DNA from: Mesoflavibacter sp037029465
GTDB lineage: Bacteria > Bacteroidota > Bacteroidia > Flavobacteriales > Flavobacteriaceae
DNA length: 64,000 nt
Assembly (NCBI RefSeq): GCF_037029465.1
Contig: NZ_JAYMEM010000026.1
Span: 248,001-312,000 of the forward strand
Direction of reading: 5' to 3'
Program-made: the position numbers and the translations under genes
Shown here: piece after piece, positions 1 through 8,731 of the stretch
Layout: each line of letters opens with the position of its first letter
How positions within the stretch are numbered: position 1 is the first letter of the stretch
Notes under the pieces: generated by a model
What the model was told of the DNA's origin: nothing
The model's database searches: none
The model's input: only the letters and a program-made list of their open reading frames with translations

Positions 1-539
1 AAATCAGTTTCAACCGGTTGTCCATCAATAGTTAGGGTTAATGTTTCTACAATTTGAGTAGTTTCATCTCTATCAGGGTAAATAAAAACAGCATCTTTTA
101 TTAAGGTTACTAAATCTACGTCTTGCTGTAAATTGCCTGCGTCAAAAAGGATTTTGTCGGTGTATAAAAATTCAAAATCTGTTGCCATATGATTTTGAAT
201 ATCTTCGGTAATTTCGATAAAAACAAACATGCTGTCTTTTGCTAAAATTTCGACATTGTCAAAGTTTTTTCCAGCCATTCCGTCTACGTTTAATCGGTAA
301 CCAGATGTTTCGCCATTTTCTAGTCTAATGTTTGGGACGTAGATGTCTTCATCTGAATTATTATACACTTTTAAAGTGTAAGTACTTGAGCCAATGTTGG
401 TAAAAACAGTGTCTAAATACACAGTGTCTTTAGAGAAACCTAAAGTACCGTTGCTAGGTTGAAAGTCAAAATCTTTACGACAAGAACTCCACGTTAAAAT
501 GAAAATAAAAAGTGCAGTAAAATAGAGTAGGCGCTTCAT
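1..539 (-). CDS. Putative surface lipoprotein, C-terminus outside window
   Basis: Reading leftward from an ATG at 539 there is an open frame to the window edge (about 179 residues, no stop seen). The product starts with a basic, hydrophobic leader ending in a lipobox-like WSSC (Cys about residue 20), so it should be a lipoprotein. The mature part is beta-rich, with a stretch about a 'DTVFTNIGSSTYTLKVYN' segment that looks like the start of an Ig-like or choice-of-anchor type fold. I have seen similar N-termini on uncharacterised flavobacterial exported proteins but cannot assign a function. The 297 bp upstream contain no other gene. Confidence 0.7.
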   Translation of the reverse strand, partial: MKRLLYFTALFIFILTWSSCRKDFDFQPSNGTLGFSKDTVYLDTVFTNIGSSTYTLKVYNNSDEDIYVPNIRLENGETSGYRLNVDGMAGKNFDNVEILAKDSMFVFIEITEDIQNHMATDFEFLYTDKILFDAGNLQQDVDLVTLIKDAVFIYPDRDETTQIVETLTLTIDGQPVETD

Positions 540-836
540 ATAATTAGCAGTTATCCTTTTAATAGTTGACTAAAATATAACTTTTTTAAAGGCTATTTAG
601 TATGTGTGTTTAAAATTATTAAAATCTATTATAGAATTTCTTGAAAACCGTCAATTTGAGTGAATTTTACAATTGAAAATGGGAAAAGTTGAATAGAGAA
701 TAGAGTTTTTTAATTCAAACAAGTTCTCGATACAGTTTTTCGTACCTCAAAACTACTCGAACTGACGCTTAATTATTATTTTGAAATCAAAATGAACAAC
801 AGGTTTAAACTGACAAAAATTAAATCATGCTTTAAA
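540..836. other. Intergenic stretch with one REP-like element
   Basis: No open frame worth calling is seen here. The last part (about 722-769) holds an imperfect dyad in which TTCTCGATAC is mirrored by CTACTCGAAC followed by TGACG. This style of CTCGA-rich repeat recurs in flavobacterial intergenic regions and resembles the CAGTCGA repeats near 59 kb and 63 kb in this window. The rest is plain AT-rich sequence; it separates two leftward genes. Confidence 0.5.
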
Positions 837-1217
837 TTAAAATAGGTCGATAATTTCTTGCGGAATTCGGTTTGGTTTTAAAGTTTTACTATTCATAAAA
901 CACCATTTGGTTTCAGAATAGGCGCAAAGTTTTTTATCAACTAAAATTTCTACAATACGTATAGAAAATAAGCCTTCACAAGATTTTACATAGGTTTTTA
1001 GTGTCACGGTTTCACCTAAAAGAATTTGGTGTTTATACTCTATATTATGAGATAACATGACCCAAAAATAATGGTCTAAAATAGTTTTTGGCGCTTCGGT
1101 TTCCCAATGCGAAATAGCAATATCATTAACCCATTTTACATATCTAATGTTGTTAACATGATTGTTTTGGTCTAAATCGTCTTGTGTAACTTGTATTTGT
1201 TTTTGATGAATTTTCAT
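837..1217 (-). CDS. Acyl-CoA/acyl-ACP thioesterase, hotdog fold
   Basis: This is a 126-residue protein of the 4-hydroxybenzoyl-CoA thioesterase (YbgC/FcbC-like) or acyl-ACP thioesterase type. It should hydrolyse an acyl thioester in the cytoplasm. The N-terminal 'DLDQNNHVNNIRYVKW' segment matches the conserved D-x-x-x-H-V-N-N-x-x-Y motif, with Asp as the likely catalytic residue and the helix of the hotdog fold just after it. I place the start at 1217 (MKIHQK...). An ATG 36 bases further upstream would overlap the previous gene and add twelve residues absent from the family. It follows the upstream gene by 10 bp on the same strand, so the two are probably cotranscribed. The natural substrate is unknown. 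Confidence 0.8.
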   Translation of the reverse strand: MKIHQKQIQVTQDDLDQNNHVNNIRYVKWVNDIAISHWETEAPKTILDHYFWVMLSHNIEYKHQILLGETVTLKTYVKSCEGLFSIRIVEILVDKKLCAYSETKWCFMNSKTLKPNRIPQEIIDLF

Positions 1218-1227
1218 AACGCTAAAA

Positions 1228-1971
1228 TTAGTCTTTCTCTTTGTAAGCTTCAACTATAGCGTTAAATTCTTTTGCAGATTGTATTAAATATTCAATAAAA
1301 TAGACTTCCTTTTCTGGTTGTAAAAGTTGATTGTTTATTTGTGTAGCTTCTAAATATTGAATGAATAAATCTCGTTGGTGATTTTCTATTTTTAATGTGT
1401 TTTTGAAGAATAATTGATCTAGCGTTTTAGAATTTTCAAAAGTTGAAATTAACTCTTCATAAGTAGCATATTGTATAGGTTTCTCTTTGTTTTTCTTTTT
1501 AAAAAGTTTGCCAATCATACTAAATACTTGAATGAAATCTATACCGCCATCATTTAGTTTTCCGTATAAATGCGGATTGTTTTTAATATCTTCTAATATT
1601 TGATTGTGTAAGCTGGTTTCTACTTCTTCAATGGTTGCTAGTTTAGGTTTGTGTTTTTCTTTAAGCACAACTTCGTCTAACTGGTTATTAATCTTTTTTA
1701 ACTCGATTACAAATGTTTCTTTAATATGAGAAGCATTGATGATTAAAGTTTGCTCATGATAAAAAATAGAACTAAAACGTAGTGTGTCATTAATTTTTGC
1801 TGCTATAGTAAATTGTCCAGATTTATTAGAAACAGTAAAGGTATTTGTGCTTAGGTTGTTAATTTTAATATTTTCTATTGCAGAAATAGAGTCGTAAACT
1901 ATTCCGTTTACTTGTTGTGCATTGGCCAAAAAGCAAACAAAAAGCGTTAGTGTAAAAGCAAAATACCTCAA
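1228..1971 (-). CDS. Exported protein with carboxypeptidase-regulatory-like domain
   Basis: The 247-residue product has a clear Sec signal peptide (about 1-18, ending in ANA-QQ). A short beta-sandwich domain follows (about 20-95) of the carboxypeptidase-D-regulatory-like type: 'VNGIVYDSISAIENIKINNL' then 'VSNKSGQFTI' is its characteristic opening. The remainder (100-247) is charged and helical without a recognised domain. Such proteins are periplasmic or outer-membrane associated in Bacteroidota, where the same domain begins TonB-dependent receptors, but this protein is too short to carry a barrel. It is upstream of and probably cotranscribed with the thioesterase. Function unknown. Confidence 0.75.
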   Translation of the reverse strand: MRYFAFTLTLFVCFLANAQQVNGIVYDSISAIENIKINNLSTNTFTVSNKSGQFTIAAKINDTLRFSSIFYHEQTLIINASHIKETFVIELKKINNQLDEVVLKEKHKPKLATIEEVETSLHNQILEDIKNNPHLYGKLNDGGIDFIQVFSMIGKLFKKKNKEKPIQYATYEELISTFENSKTLDQLFFKNTLKIENHQRDLFIQYLEATQINNQLLQPEKEVYFIEYLIQSAKEFNAIVEAYKEKD

Positions 1972-2073
1972 TAGACTATAGATTAGTTAGTCCATCAAAA
2001 ATAGAATTATTGCCTAGCCAATTTTAAAAATTATAAAACTTTAACGCTTTGTTTTTAAATGTTTAACAGTGTT

Positions 2074-3108
2074 TTAATGGATGATTTTAACTTCAAATAA
2101 CTTATCCCAACGCTTACCAGTTAAGAAAAAAGTATCAGTTTCTGGATTGTAAGCAATACCGTTAAGCGTATTTTCGTCTAAAGAAAAATTATCTATTTGA
2201 TCTGTTAATATTTTGCAGTCTATTACAGCATCTACAGCGCCATTTTTAGGATTAATTACTGCAATACCTTTACGTTGCCAAATGTTTGCATATATTTTAT
2301 TATTAGCCCATTCTATTTCATTTAAACGACCAATTTTTCCTTTAGCTGTACATACTTGGATATGGTCAGTTTCTACCAAAGTTTCAGGGTTTATAGTCCA
2401 AATCAAACTAGTACCATCGCTTTTGTAAAGCTGTTTACCGTCATTACAAAATCCCCAACCTTCTTTACTTTTACCGTAATTAAAACTTCCCGTTTTTTCT
2501 AAAGTTTCTGCATTATAAGTAAATCCTTTTTTAGCCATCCAAGTTAAGTGGTAAATGGTATTGTCTAAAACGGTTAATCCTTCGCCAAAAAAGGCATCAG
2601 GTATACTTGTTTCTTGTAATACATCTCCTGTTTTATAGTCAATTTTTCTAATTTTAGACTCACCACGTTGTCCAGTACTTTCATATAAAATACCATTATT
2701 AAACTCTAATCCTTGTGTAAAAGATGTTTTATCATGTGGATAGGTGTTTAATATTTCAACTTTATAAAACTTTGGGTTTTTATCATTTAATATTGAAATA
2801 ACTTCGGTGACTTCTACAGTTTTGTCATCAAATTTTACAGAAGCTGTAATGGTATGTTCACCTAATTTAAAATCGGATAGTGGTTGATTTTTAGAAATTG
2901 ATTTACCGTCTAAAGAAAATTCTACTGAAGAAATTTCAATATTTTTTGGATTGATAAGAGCGACTTCTAGCGTTTTATCAATGCTAATTGTGCTGTTTTC
3001 TGTATTAGTTTTTATAGATAAACTCTTTTTTAGGGTTTCTGCGTCTTCACCACAAGCCGTTAATAAAACGGTTAAAATTATGATTGTAAGCTGTTTAAGT
3101 GTATTCAT
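2074..3108 (-). CDS. Glutaminyl-peptide cyclotransferase, lipoprotein
   Basis: Glutaminyl cyclase converts N-terminal glutamine of exported peptides to pyroglutamate. The 344-residue product has a lipoprotein signal (LLTAC, Cys19), an N-terminal Ig-like region (about 30-108) and the plant/bacterial-type five-bladed glutamine cyclotransferase propeller (about 112-344). Family hallmarks visible are 'YPHDKTSFTQGLEF', 'YESTGQRGESKIRKID', 'FGEGLT', 'GWGFCNDG', 'LNEIEWANNKIYANIWQ' and 'LNGIAY'. The lipidation and N-terminal Ig-like extension fit a cell-envelope enzyme processing secreted proteins in the periplasm. Its upstream region is shared with the divergent SRP RNA gene. Confidence 0.9.
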   Translation of the reverse strand: MNTLKQLTIIILTVLLTACGEDAETLKKSLSIKTNTENSTISIDKTLEVALINPKNIEISSVEFSLDGKSISKNQPLSDFKLGEHTITASVKFDDKTVEVTEVISILNDKNPKFYKVEILNTYPHDKTSFTQGLEFNNGILYESTGQRGESKIRKIDYKTGDVLQETSIPDAFFGEGLTVLDNTIYHLTWMAKKGFTYNAETLEKTGSFNYGKSKEGWGFCNDGKQLYKSDGTSLIWTINPETLVETDHIQVCTAKGKIGRLNEIEWANNKIYANIWQRKGIAVINPKNGAVDAVIDCKILTDQIDNFSLDENTLNGIAYNPETDTFFLTGKRWDKLFEVKIIH

Positions 3109-3162
3109 TTTAAAAAGAAATTATTCAGCAAGTTATTTATTAAAATTCATTATAAAAAATCA

Positions 3163-3192
3163 TTGTGAAAAATTTAAAAGTATGTATCTTTG
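3163..3192 (+). promoter_or_regulatory. Promoter of the SRP RNA gene
   Basis: A TTG at 3163-3165 is followed after exactly 19 bases by TATCTTTG (3185-3192), a full match to the Bacteroidota housekeeping consensus TTG-N19-TAnnTTTG. The SRP RNA stem begins six bases further on, which fits the expected start site. Confidence 0.8.
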
Positions 3193-3197
3193 CAGCC

Positions 3198-3291
3198 GGC
3201 AAGTCCTACACAACCAGCTCCTGCTGAATCCTCCAGGTCGGGAACGAAGCAAAGGTACGCGGTCGTAGCGGTGTGATGTAGGTAGCTTGCC
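3198..3291 (+). ncRNA. ffs: Signal recognition particle RNA, small (4.5S-like)
   Basis: The RNA component of the SRP binds Ffh and targets nascent membrane proteins. The apical part contains the conserved Ffh-binding asymmetric loop in CCAGGTCGGGAACGAAGCAA (about 3232-3251), closely matching the 4.5S signature CAGGTCCGGAAGGAAGCA. The ends close into a long hairpin: GGCAAG (3198-3203) pairs with CTTGCC (3286-3291) and CCTACA (3205-3210) with TGTAGG (3277-3282). A run of seven T follows at 3292-3298 and can end transcription. An open frame crosses this region but is not a gene. Confidence 0.93.
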
Positions 3292-3378
3292 TTTTTTTGT
3301 ACACTTTATTCAAATCTTTTCTCATAATTATAGTTTGAACTTTCAAACTTTTTTACTTTTAACTTTTAAACTTAAAAT

Positions 3379-4179
3379 ATGTCTAAAGTTATTTTAATTA
3401 CAGGAGGATCTTCAGGAATTGGTAAATCTATAGGTGATTTTTTAACCCAAAAAGGATACATTGTTTATGGTACCAGTCGTAATCCTAAAAATTATACTAA
3501 TAGTAATTTTAATTTGGTTGCTTTAGATGTTAATGATACCAACACTATTAATAAAGCTGTACAAACCGTTATTGACGCCGAAGGTAGGTTGGATGTTTTA
3601 GTCAATAATGCAGGTGTTGGAATTACTGGAGCGATAGAGGAGATACCTGCAGAACAAATTCAGCATAACTTTAACACTAACTTTTTTGGACCAATAAATG
3701 TAATAAAGGCGGTGTTACCGCAAATGCGTAAACAGCAATCTGGCTTAGTTATAAATATTACGTCTATTGCTGGTTATATGGGATTACCTTACAGAGGAAT
3801 TTACAGCGCAAGTAAAGGAGCTTTAGAGATTTTAACAGAAGCATTTAGAATGGAAACTAAAGATTTTGGTATTAAATTTACAAATATTGCACCAGGAGAT
3901 TTTGCAACCAATATTGCAGCAGGACGTTACCACGCACCAGTTATAAAAGATTCGCCATATACTAAATATCCAAATGTTTTAAAAGACATAGATGAAGATG
4001 TAAGTAGTAGTGGATCGCCTATTGCAGTTGCAAAAAAAGTGCATGAAATTATCAATACTAAAAATCCGAAAATACATTATAAGGTTGGTGCTTTTATGCA
4101 GAAGTTTTCTATAGTTTTAAAGTTTTTATTACCAGATAAAATGTATGAAAAATTGCTTTTAAATCACTATAAACTATAG
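3379..4179 (+). CDS. SDR family oxidoreductase
   Basis: This is a 266-residue classical short-chain dehydrogenase/reductase. The NAD(P)-binding glycine motif TGGSSGIG is at residues 8-15, NNAG at 76-79, and the catalytic triad is Ser129, Tyr142 and Lys146 (YSASK). The Ser-Arg at 33-34 after beta strand 2 points to NADP preference. The C-terminal part ('LLPDKMYEKLLLNHYKL') resembles the subgroup acting on lipid or retinol-like substrates, but the substrate cannot be read from sequence. It stands alone between the SRP RNA and the aldolase gene, 129 bp from the latter. Confidence 0.88.
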   Translation: MSKVILITGGSSGIGKSIGDFLTQKGYIVYGTSRNPKNYTNSNFNLVALDVNDTNTINKAVQTVIDAEGRLDVLVNNAGVGITGAIEEIPAEQIQHNFNTNFFGPINVIKAVLPQMRKQQSGLVINITSIAGYMGLPYRGIYSASKGALEILTEAFRMETKDFGIKFTNIAPGDFATNIAAGRYHAPVIKDSPYTKYPNVLKDIDEDVSSSGSPIAVAKKVHEIINTKNPKIHYKVGAFMQKFSIVLKFLLPDKMYEKLLLNHYKL

Positions 4180-4225
4180 CTTTAAAATTATAAGTGTAAA
4201 AAATACACTTTTTAAATATTAATTT

Positions 4226-4255
4226 TTGTAATGGCTGTTTTAATTACTACTTTTA
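4226..4255 (+). promoter_or_regulatory. Promoter of the transaldolase-like gene
   Basis: TTG at 4226-4228, a 19-base spacer, then TACTTTTA at 4248-4255 (seven of eight positions of TAnnTTTG). It lies 53 bases before the start codon at 4309. Confidence 0.55.
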
Positions 4256-4308
4256 CCAAGTTTTAAAACCATAAAATAAATTAACACAACTAATAAATAT
4301 ATTTTAAA

Positions 4309-4962
4309 ATGAAATTTTTTATTGATACTGCCAATTTAGACCAAATTAAAGAAGCTCAAGATATGGGTATTCTTGATGGTGTAACAACAAACCCTTCATT
4401 AATGGCTAAAGAAGGCATTACAGGTCATGATAACATCTTAAAGCATTACGTAGATATTTGTAATATTGTTGATGGTGATGTAAGTGCAGAGGTTATCTCG
4501 ACAGACTTTGAAGGTATGGTAAGAGAAGGAGAAGCTTTAGCCGAATTACACGAGCAAATCGTGATCAAATTACCAATGATTAAAGATGGTGTAAAAGCTT
4601 GTAAATACTTTAGCGATAAAGGAATAAAAACAAACGTAACGTTAGTATTCTCTCCAGGTCAAGCTTTATTAGCAGCAAAAGCTGGAGCAACTTATGTAAG
4701 TCCGTTTATTGGTCGTTTAGACGATATTTCTACAGATGGATTAAACTTAATAGCAGAAATTAGACACATCTTTGATAATTATAATTTTGGAACAGAAATT
4801 TTAGCAGCTTCTGTGCGTCACACAATGCACGTTATAGATTGTGCTAAGATTGGTGCAGATGTAATGACAGGACCATTAAGTTCTATTGAAGGTTTACTAA
4901 AACATCCTTTAACAGATAGTGGTTTAGCTAAGTTTCTAGAAGATTATAAAAAAGGAAACTAG
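4309..4962 (+). CDS. fsa: Fructose-6-phosphate aldolase / small transaldolase
   Basis: The 217-residue product belongs to the short transaldolase/FSA family, a TIM barrel forming a Schiff base with dihydroxyacetone units in the cytoplasm. Visible hallmarks are the start MKFFIDTANL, 'DGVTTNPSLMAKEG', the active-site lysine in 'IVIKLPM' (about residue 86), 'TNVTLVFSPGQALLAAKAGA', 'SPFIGRLDD' and 'AASVRHTMHV'. Length is normal for the family (about 215-220). Bacteroidota enzymes of this subgroup are annotated either as FSA or as transaldolase (TalC-like), and sequence alone does not settle which activity dominates. A strong bidirectional terminator follows. Confidence 0.92.
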   Translation: MKFFIDTANLDQIKEAQDMGILDGVTTNPSLMAKEGITGHDNILKHYVDICNIVDGDVSAEVISTDFEGMVREGEALAELHEQIVIKLPMIKDGVKACKYFSDKGIKTNVTLVFSPGQALLAAKAGATYVSPFIGRLDDISTDGLNLIAEIRHIFDNYNFGTEILAASVRHTMHVIDCAKIGADVMTGPLSSIEGLLKHPLTDSGLAKFLEDYKKGN

Positions 4963-4982
4963 TTGTATTACTAAAACAGAAT

Positions 4983-5017
4983 AAAAAAGTCCTAAGCGTT
5001 TTACTTAGGACTTTTTT
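4983..5017. terminator. Bidirectional rho-independent terminator
   Basis: A 14-base perfect stem AAAAAAGTCCTAAG / CTTAGGACTTTTTT (4983-4996 with 5004-5017) flanks a 7-base loop, with A and T tracts on both sides. It separates the convergent aldolase and DUF2452 genes and can serve both. Confidence 0.9.
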
Positions 5018-5430
5018 TATTGATCATTTTCTACTTTTTTCCACATGTGTTCAGAATTAAGATAAAAACTACCTACAAAATCAAAATTACATTCCGAAGG
5101 AGCAATTATTGATAAAAACGGTAAGTTGTTTTTATCTCTGTACAAGTGATAAACTTCACCTAAAATAGGCTCGAAATTAAATTTAGCATTATACACAAGG
5201 TTATTATACTCAAGCTCTTCCATCATTCTGTCATATTCTGCTTTAAGCTCTAAATATTTTGCCTTAATTTGTTTATTGGCTTTATGTATGTTTTTATTTT
5301 TCCAAGTAATATTTTCTTTTACAATAATTGCAGGAGCACCAACATTGGTACCATAAGGTTTTAGTGCAGCATCGTAAGAATTAGTGTCATTATTAAACAC
5401 AATATTATCGGGTTTCTTTTCTGTAGACAT
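5017..5430 (-). CDS. DUF2452 family protein
   Basis: The 137-residue product has no signal peptide and no membrane segment. The N-terminal 'KKPDNIVFNNDTNSYDAALKPYGTNVGAPAI' pattern is characteristic of DUF2452, a family found in Bacteroidota and some Proteobacteria with no known function. A helical middle (about 45-90) follows, then a C-terminal part with 'GEVYHLYRDKNNLPFLSIIAP' that resembles a small beta domain. It is probably soluble in the cytoplasm. The gene lies 30 bp after selO on the same strand, so it may be cotranscribed. A -7-like box (TATCTTTA) is present just upstream. Confidence 0.8.
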   Translation of the reverse strand: MSTEKKPDNIVFNNDTNSYDAALKPYGTNVGAPAIIVKENITWKNKNIHKANKQIKAKYLELKAEYDRMMEELEYNNLVYNAKFNFEPILGEVYHLYRDKNNLPFLSIIAPSECNFDFVGSFYLNSEHMWKKVENDQ

Positions 5431-5460
5431 TGCTAATTTTTTTATGTAAAGATACTAATT

Positions 5461-7023
5461 TTAAGAGCTACAAGATAGCATAGAACAACCCACTTTATGT
5501 CTTGCCCATTCTGGTCGTTTTGCAAACCATTTTTCATGTTCTGGTTGCTCTGCATAAGGTTGTTTTAAAAGGTTAAATAACTCGTCTATTAAACCATAAT
5601 CACCTTTGTTGGCGTCATCAATTGCTAATTGCGCCATGTAATTTCTTAAAACGTATTTTGGGTTAATGTTATTCATGTTTTGTTTTCTCGCTTTCACGGA
5701 AATTGTCTCACGCTTTAATCGTTCAGCATAAGATAAAAACCATAAATTCCATCGTGTTTTGATGTCTTCGGTAATAGTTTTTGGCGTGTAAAATGCTTCA
5801 GAAATTAATTGAAATCCTTCCGAATGTTTTTCACTTTCAAAATCTGCTAATAACCTAAAAAATATAGTAAAATCTGTTTCAGTAAGTTGTAAACAATCTT
5901 CTAACTCTTGAATTAAAACAGCATCTTTTTCATCTTTCAATTGTAACCCTAATTTAGAACGCATCATAGCTTTGTAACGTTCTATTTTTTGCTCTCCGAA
6001 GTTGCCTAAAATAGCTTCAAAACCTTCAGCTTCATTTACTAAAGGATATAAAGCATTAGCAAGCTGAAATAAATTCCAATGCACAACATCTACTTGTGCG
6101 CCATAACGGTAACGTTTGTGTTGAGCATCTGTGGTATTTGGTGTCCAACCAGGCTCGTAACCTTCTAACCAACCGTAAGGACCATAATCTATGGTTTGCC
6201 CTAAAATGGACATGTTATCGGTATTCATCACACCATGAACAAAACCAACACGTTGCCAATGGATGACCATATCAAGACTTCGGTTTGCCACTTCATTAAA
6301 AAACTTTAAATAAACGTCTTTACTCGGTTTCCCTAAGAAGGAATAATGTGTGTTAATGGTATAATCTACAAGTGTTTTTAAGGTTTTGAAGTCTTGTCTT
6401 GCTGAGAATATTTCAAAATTACCAAAGCGTAAAAAGCTTTGCGAAACACGACAAACAATTGCACCTTTTTCATATTCTGGATTTCCGTCATATAATTTAT
6501 CACGTAATACTTGGTCGCCAGTAAGCGCTAAACTTAAAGCACGAGTTGTTGGTATGCCTAAATGGTGCATTGCTTCGCTACATAAATACTCACGGATAGA
6601 GCTTCTTAAAACAGCCAATCCATCAGCGCTTCTGGAATAAGGCGTTTCGCCAGCACCTTTTAATTGTAATTTCCAGTTAGTGTTATTGTGTTCAACTTCA
6701 AATAAATTAATAGCTCTACCATCGCCTAATTGTCCTGCCCAATGACCAAATTGATGTCCGCCATAACACATAGCGTAAGGTTTGGTGTTTTCAAGAATTT
6801 TATTTCCTGTAAAAATGCTTAGAAACTCTTCAGTATTTGCGTCTTCGGCAGTTAAACCTAAGATTTCTAATACTTCTGGAGATACATGAATTAGCTTTGG
6901 ATGAGATGTTTTTTTTGGTGAAACAAAGCTATAACACGATTCCTTTACTTGTCTACGACTGTTTTCTGTTTTAGAATCTGCAGGAAGCTGATTTAAAAAG
7001 CTATTTTTTATGTTGAATTTCAT
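5461..7023 (-). CDS. selO: Protein adenylyltransferase SelO
   Basis: SelO (YdiU/UPF0061) is a pseudokinase-fold enzyme that transfers AMP from ATP to Ser, Thr or Tyr of target proteins and is tied to redox stress. The 520-residue length is normal. Hallmarks seen are 'YGGHQFGHWAGQLGDGRA' (about 86-103), 'QLKGAGETPYSR', 'LRSSIREYLCSEAMHHLGIPTTRAL', the metal-binding 'GVMNTDNMS' and 'DYGPYGWLE', and 'YRYGAQ'. The C-terminus ends in 'GCSMLSCSS', keeping the C-x4-C pair known in the family (the second Cys replaces the selenocysteine of eukaryotes). A TATCTTTG box at 7045-7052 just upstream suggests its own promoter, separate from the patatin gene 37 bp away. Confidence 0.95.
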   Translation of the reverse strand: MKFNIKNSFLNQLPADSKTENSRRQVKESCYSFVSPKKTSHPKLIHVSPEVLEILGLTAEDANTEEFLSIFTGNKILENTKPYAMCYGGHQFGHWAGQLGDGRAINLFEVEHNNTNWKLQLKGAGETPYSRSADGLAVLRSSIREYLCSEAMHHLGIPTTRALSLALTGDQVLRDKLYDGNPEYEKGAIVCRVSQSFLRFGNFEIFSARQDFKTLKTLVDYTINTHYSFLGKPSKDVYLKFFNEVANRSLDMVIHWQRVGFVHGVMNTDNMSILGQTIDYGPYGWLEGYEPGWTPNTTDAQHKRYRYGAQVDVVHWNLFQLANALYPLVNEAEGFEAILGNFGEQKIERYKAMMRSKLGLQLKDEKDAVLIQELEDCLQLTETDFTIFFRLLADFESEKHSEGFQLISEAFYTPKTITEDIKTRWNLWFLSYAERLKRETISVKARKQNMNNINPKYVLRNYMAQLAIDDANKGDYGLIDELFNLLKQPYAEQPEHEKWFAKRPEWARHKVGCSMLSCSS

Positions 7024-7044
7024 TAAGTGTTTTCTTTCTCAACA

Positions 7045-7052
7045 CAAAGATA
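7045..7052 (-). promoter_or_regulatory. -7 box upstream of selO
   Basis: Leftward TATCTTTG, an exact match to TAnnTTTG, lies 22 bases before the selO start codon. No clear TTG at -33 is seen. Confidence 0.5.
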
Positions 7053-7060
7053 AGGATTGT

Positions 7061-8563
7061 TTATTTGCTTCTTTCATTAACTAACCACATTGGCTCCTCT
7101 TGAAATTTTTCCCAATAACTTAGCAATAAATTAAAAATAGCCGTTAAAGCAGCATCTTTACCGTTAATTTGGTCTTCGTGATACCTTACTAAATAAGCGA
7201 TTAAGTTGTAACACGTCGTAAATTCACCACAAGCAATTAACTGGTCTAGTGTGTTGTTTGCTTTAGCTTCTTTATCAAACCAAAGGTTAGTGCCAAAAGC
7301 GGCGCAATGTGCAGATACTTTTTTTATTTTTTCTGAAATATCTTTGGTATAAGGTTGAATTTTATCCCATTCTAAAGCATTTTCTGGCTTGTTTTGGTCT
7401 TTACATCTAAGCTCATAAATAGCTGAAGTTATTGCAATTTCATTATAAGATTTATAAAGTTTACTAGCGTTTTGACGTCTGTCATTTTTCAGCATAACTA
7501 CGCCAGACATAACCATTAAGCTTCTAAGTCGGTTTAAAATATATTTACCTAAGCGTTGCGGATTAATTTTGAAGGTGTTACTTAAATTTGTCATTTTACT
7601 CACGCTAGCGCTTACGTAAAATAGCATGATATTGATAGCGACTTGTAAACTAAAAATGATAAGTGAAATGGAGTAGAGCCACCACCAATTTTTTAAGTTA
7701 CTATAAATGACTAATATTAACATTAGCACAAGCACGATTGGGCTAGCTAAAAATGATATTATTTTTGAGAATTTTGTGGTTTCTGCAAATTCAAAAGTCT
7801 CATTATCTTTGATATAAGGCGAAGATACATCATTAACTATAAACAGGCTGTAAGGGTTTGTGTCTTCTGAAGAGGTTAAAAATACCGAAGCACCTTGATT
7901 ATCTACAATACCACCATCCATCAAACCAATATCTTTAAGGTTAGAATTAGGCATAAAATCTGAAGGAAAAGCAATAGGTTCAAATCCTCCAGGAAACGCA
8001 GAAGATGCTGCAATAATATCTCCTAATTTTATGTTGTCTTTAAGGTTTCTGTAGTCTTCAGAAATTAATTTATTACCAAATAAACGTTGCGGTTTATCTT
8101 TATTTTGAAATCTAAATTGAATAGCATTTGTAAAATCTGTAGCATTAAAACTAACACGATCTAAATGGATTTTAGCATTTTCAAAATCTGCTAAAGTTTT
8201 ATGGTTTGTTAGTTTATTGTATTCGATAGCAAAAGCATTAATCGGATTTTTGTGTTTGTGTTTATTTTCAGCTTGATTCCAAACACTATAACCTTTAATG
8301 TGGTTAATTGCATTATTAACTAATTGATCTTCTTTTAACCATTGATGATATTCTTCAAAAAACTCTGAAAATGATTGATTTTCAATTAAAGACTGCGTGT
8401 ATTTTACACCTGTAATTGTTCCGCCAGACACTGTAGATATTGCTTTTATATTATGTAGTAATCCAACTTTTTCAAAAAAAGAAAGACTACCCAAAGCAAA
8501 CCCAGCAGCACGGTAACCACCACCAGAAAAACATAAAGCTATAGATTTAAAAATGTTTGACAC
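7061..8563 (-). CDS. Patatin-like phospholipase with membrane segments
   Basis: The 500-residue product is a patatin-family lipid acyl hydrolase. The glycine-rich oxyanion loop 'FSGGGYRAAG' is at 12-21. The nucleophile elbow is 'STVSGGT', with Ser46 as nucleophile. The dyad Asp216 is in 'MDGGIVDNQG'. The elbow has Thr in place of the first Gly of GxSxG, a variant I have seen in other bacterial patatins. After the catalytic domain two or three hydrophobic helices occupy about 270-322, followed by a 170-residue helical tail, so the enzyme is probably held in the inner membrane. It is transcribed away from tRNA-Ser. Natural lipid substrate unknown. Confidence 0.87.
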   Translation of the reverse strand: MSNIFKSIALCFSGGGYRAAGFALGSLSFFEKVGLLHNIKAISTVSGGTITGVKYTQSLIENQSFSEFFEEYHQWLKEDQLVNNAINHIKGYSVWNQAENKHKHKNPINAFAIEYNKLTNHKTLADFENAKIHLDRVSFNATDFTNAIQFRFQNKDKPQRLFGNKLISEDYRNLKDNIKLGDIIAASSAFPGGFEPIAFPSDFMPNSNLKDIGLMDGGIVDNQGASVFLTSSEDTNPYSLFIVNDVSSPYIKDNETFEFAETTKFSKIISFLASPIVLVLMLILVIYSNLKNWWWLYSISLIIFSLQVAINIMLFYVSASVSKMTNLSNTFKINPQRLGKYILNRLRSLMVMSGVVMLKNDRRQNASKLYKSYNEIAITSAIYELRCKDQNKPENALEWDKIQPYTKDISEKIKKVSAHCAAFGTNLWFDKEAKANNTLDQLIACGEFTTCYNLIAYLVRYHEDQINGKDAALTAIFNLLLSYWEKFQEEPMWLVNERSK

Positions 8564-8700
8564 TTATAAGATTTTTTTCTTTAAATCTAAGTATTTAGCT
8601 GCTTATTTAAAAGAAGTTTGGTTAATAACTGAAGTGCTATTTTTTAATTTATTTAGTTATTGTAAAATTTGAGATAAAAGTGAAGAAACTTATTTAAAAT

Positions 8701-8729
8701 AAAAAACCCTTGTGATTCACAAGGGTTTT
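8701..8729 (-). terminator. Terminator after tRNA-Ser
   Basis: Leftward hairpin AAAACCCTTGTG / CACAAGGGTTTT followed by a T-rich stretch, immediately 3' of the tRNA gene. Confidence 0.8.
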
Positions 8730-8731
8730 AG

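Noticed and set aside
2951..3268. Rightward open frame across the glutaminyl cyclase start and SRP RNA
   Set aside because: It is antisense to a well-supported gene and runs into the SRP RNA; composition is not protein-like.
7061..8563. Patatin as an inactive pseudoenzyme because of Thr in the GxSxG elbow
   Set aside because: Ser, the oxyanion loop and the DGG Asp are all present and the variant occurs in other bacterial patatins.
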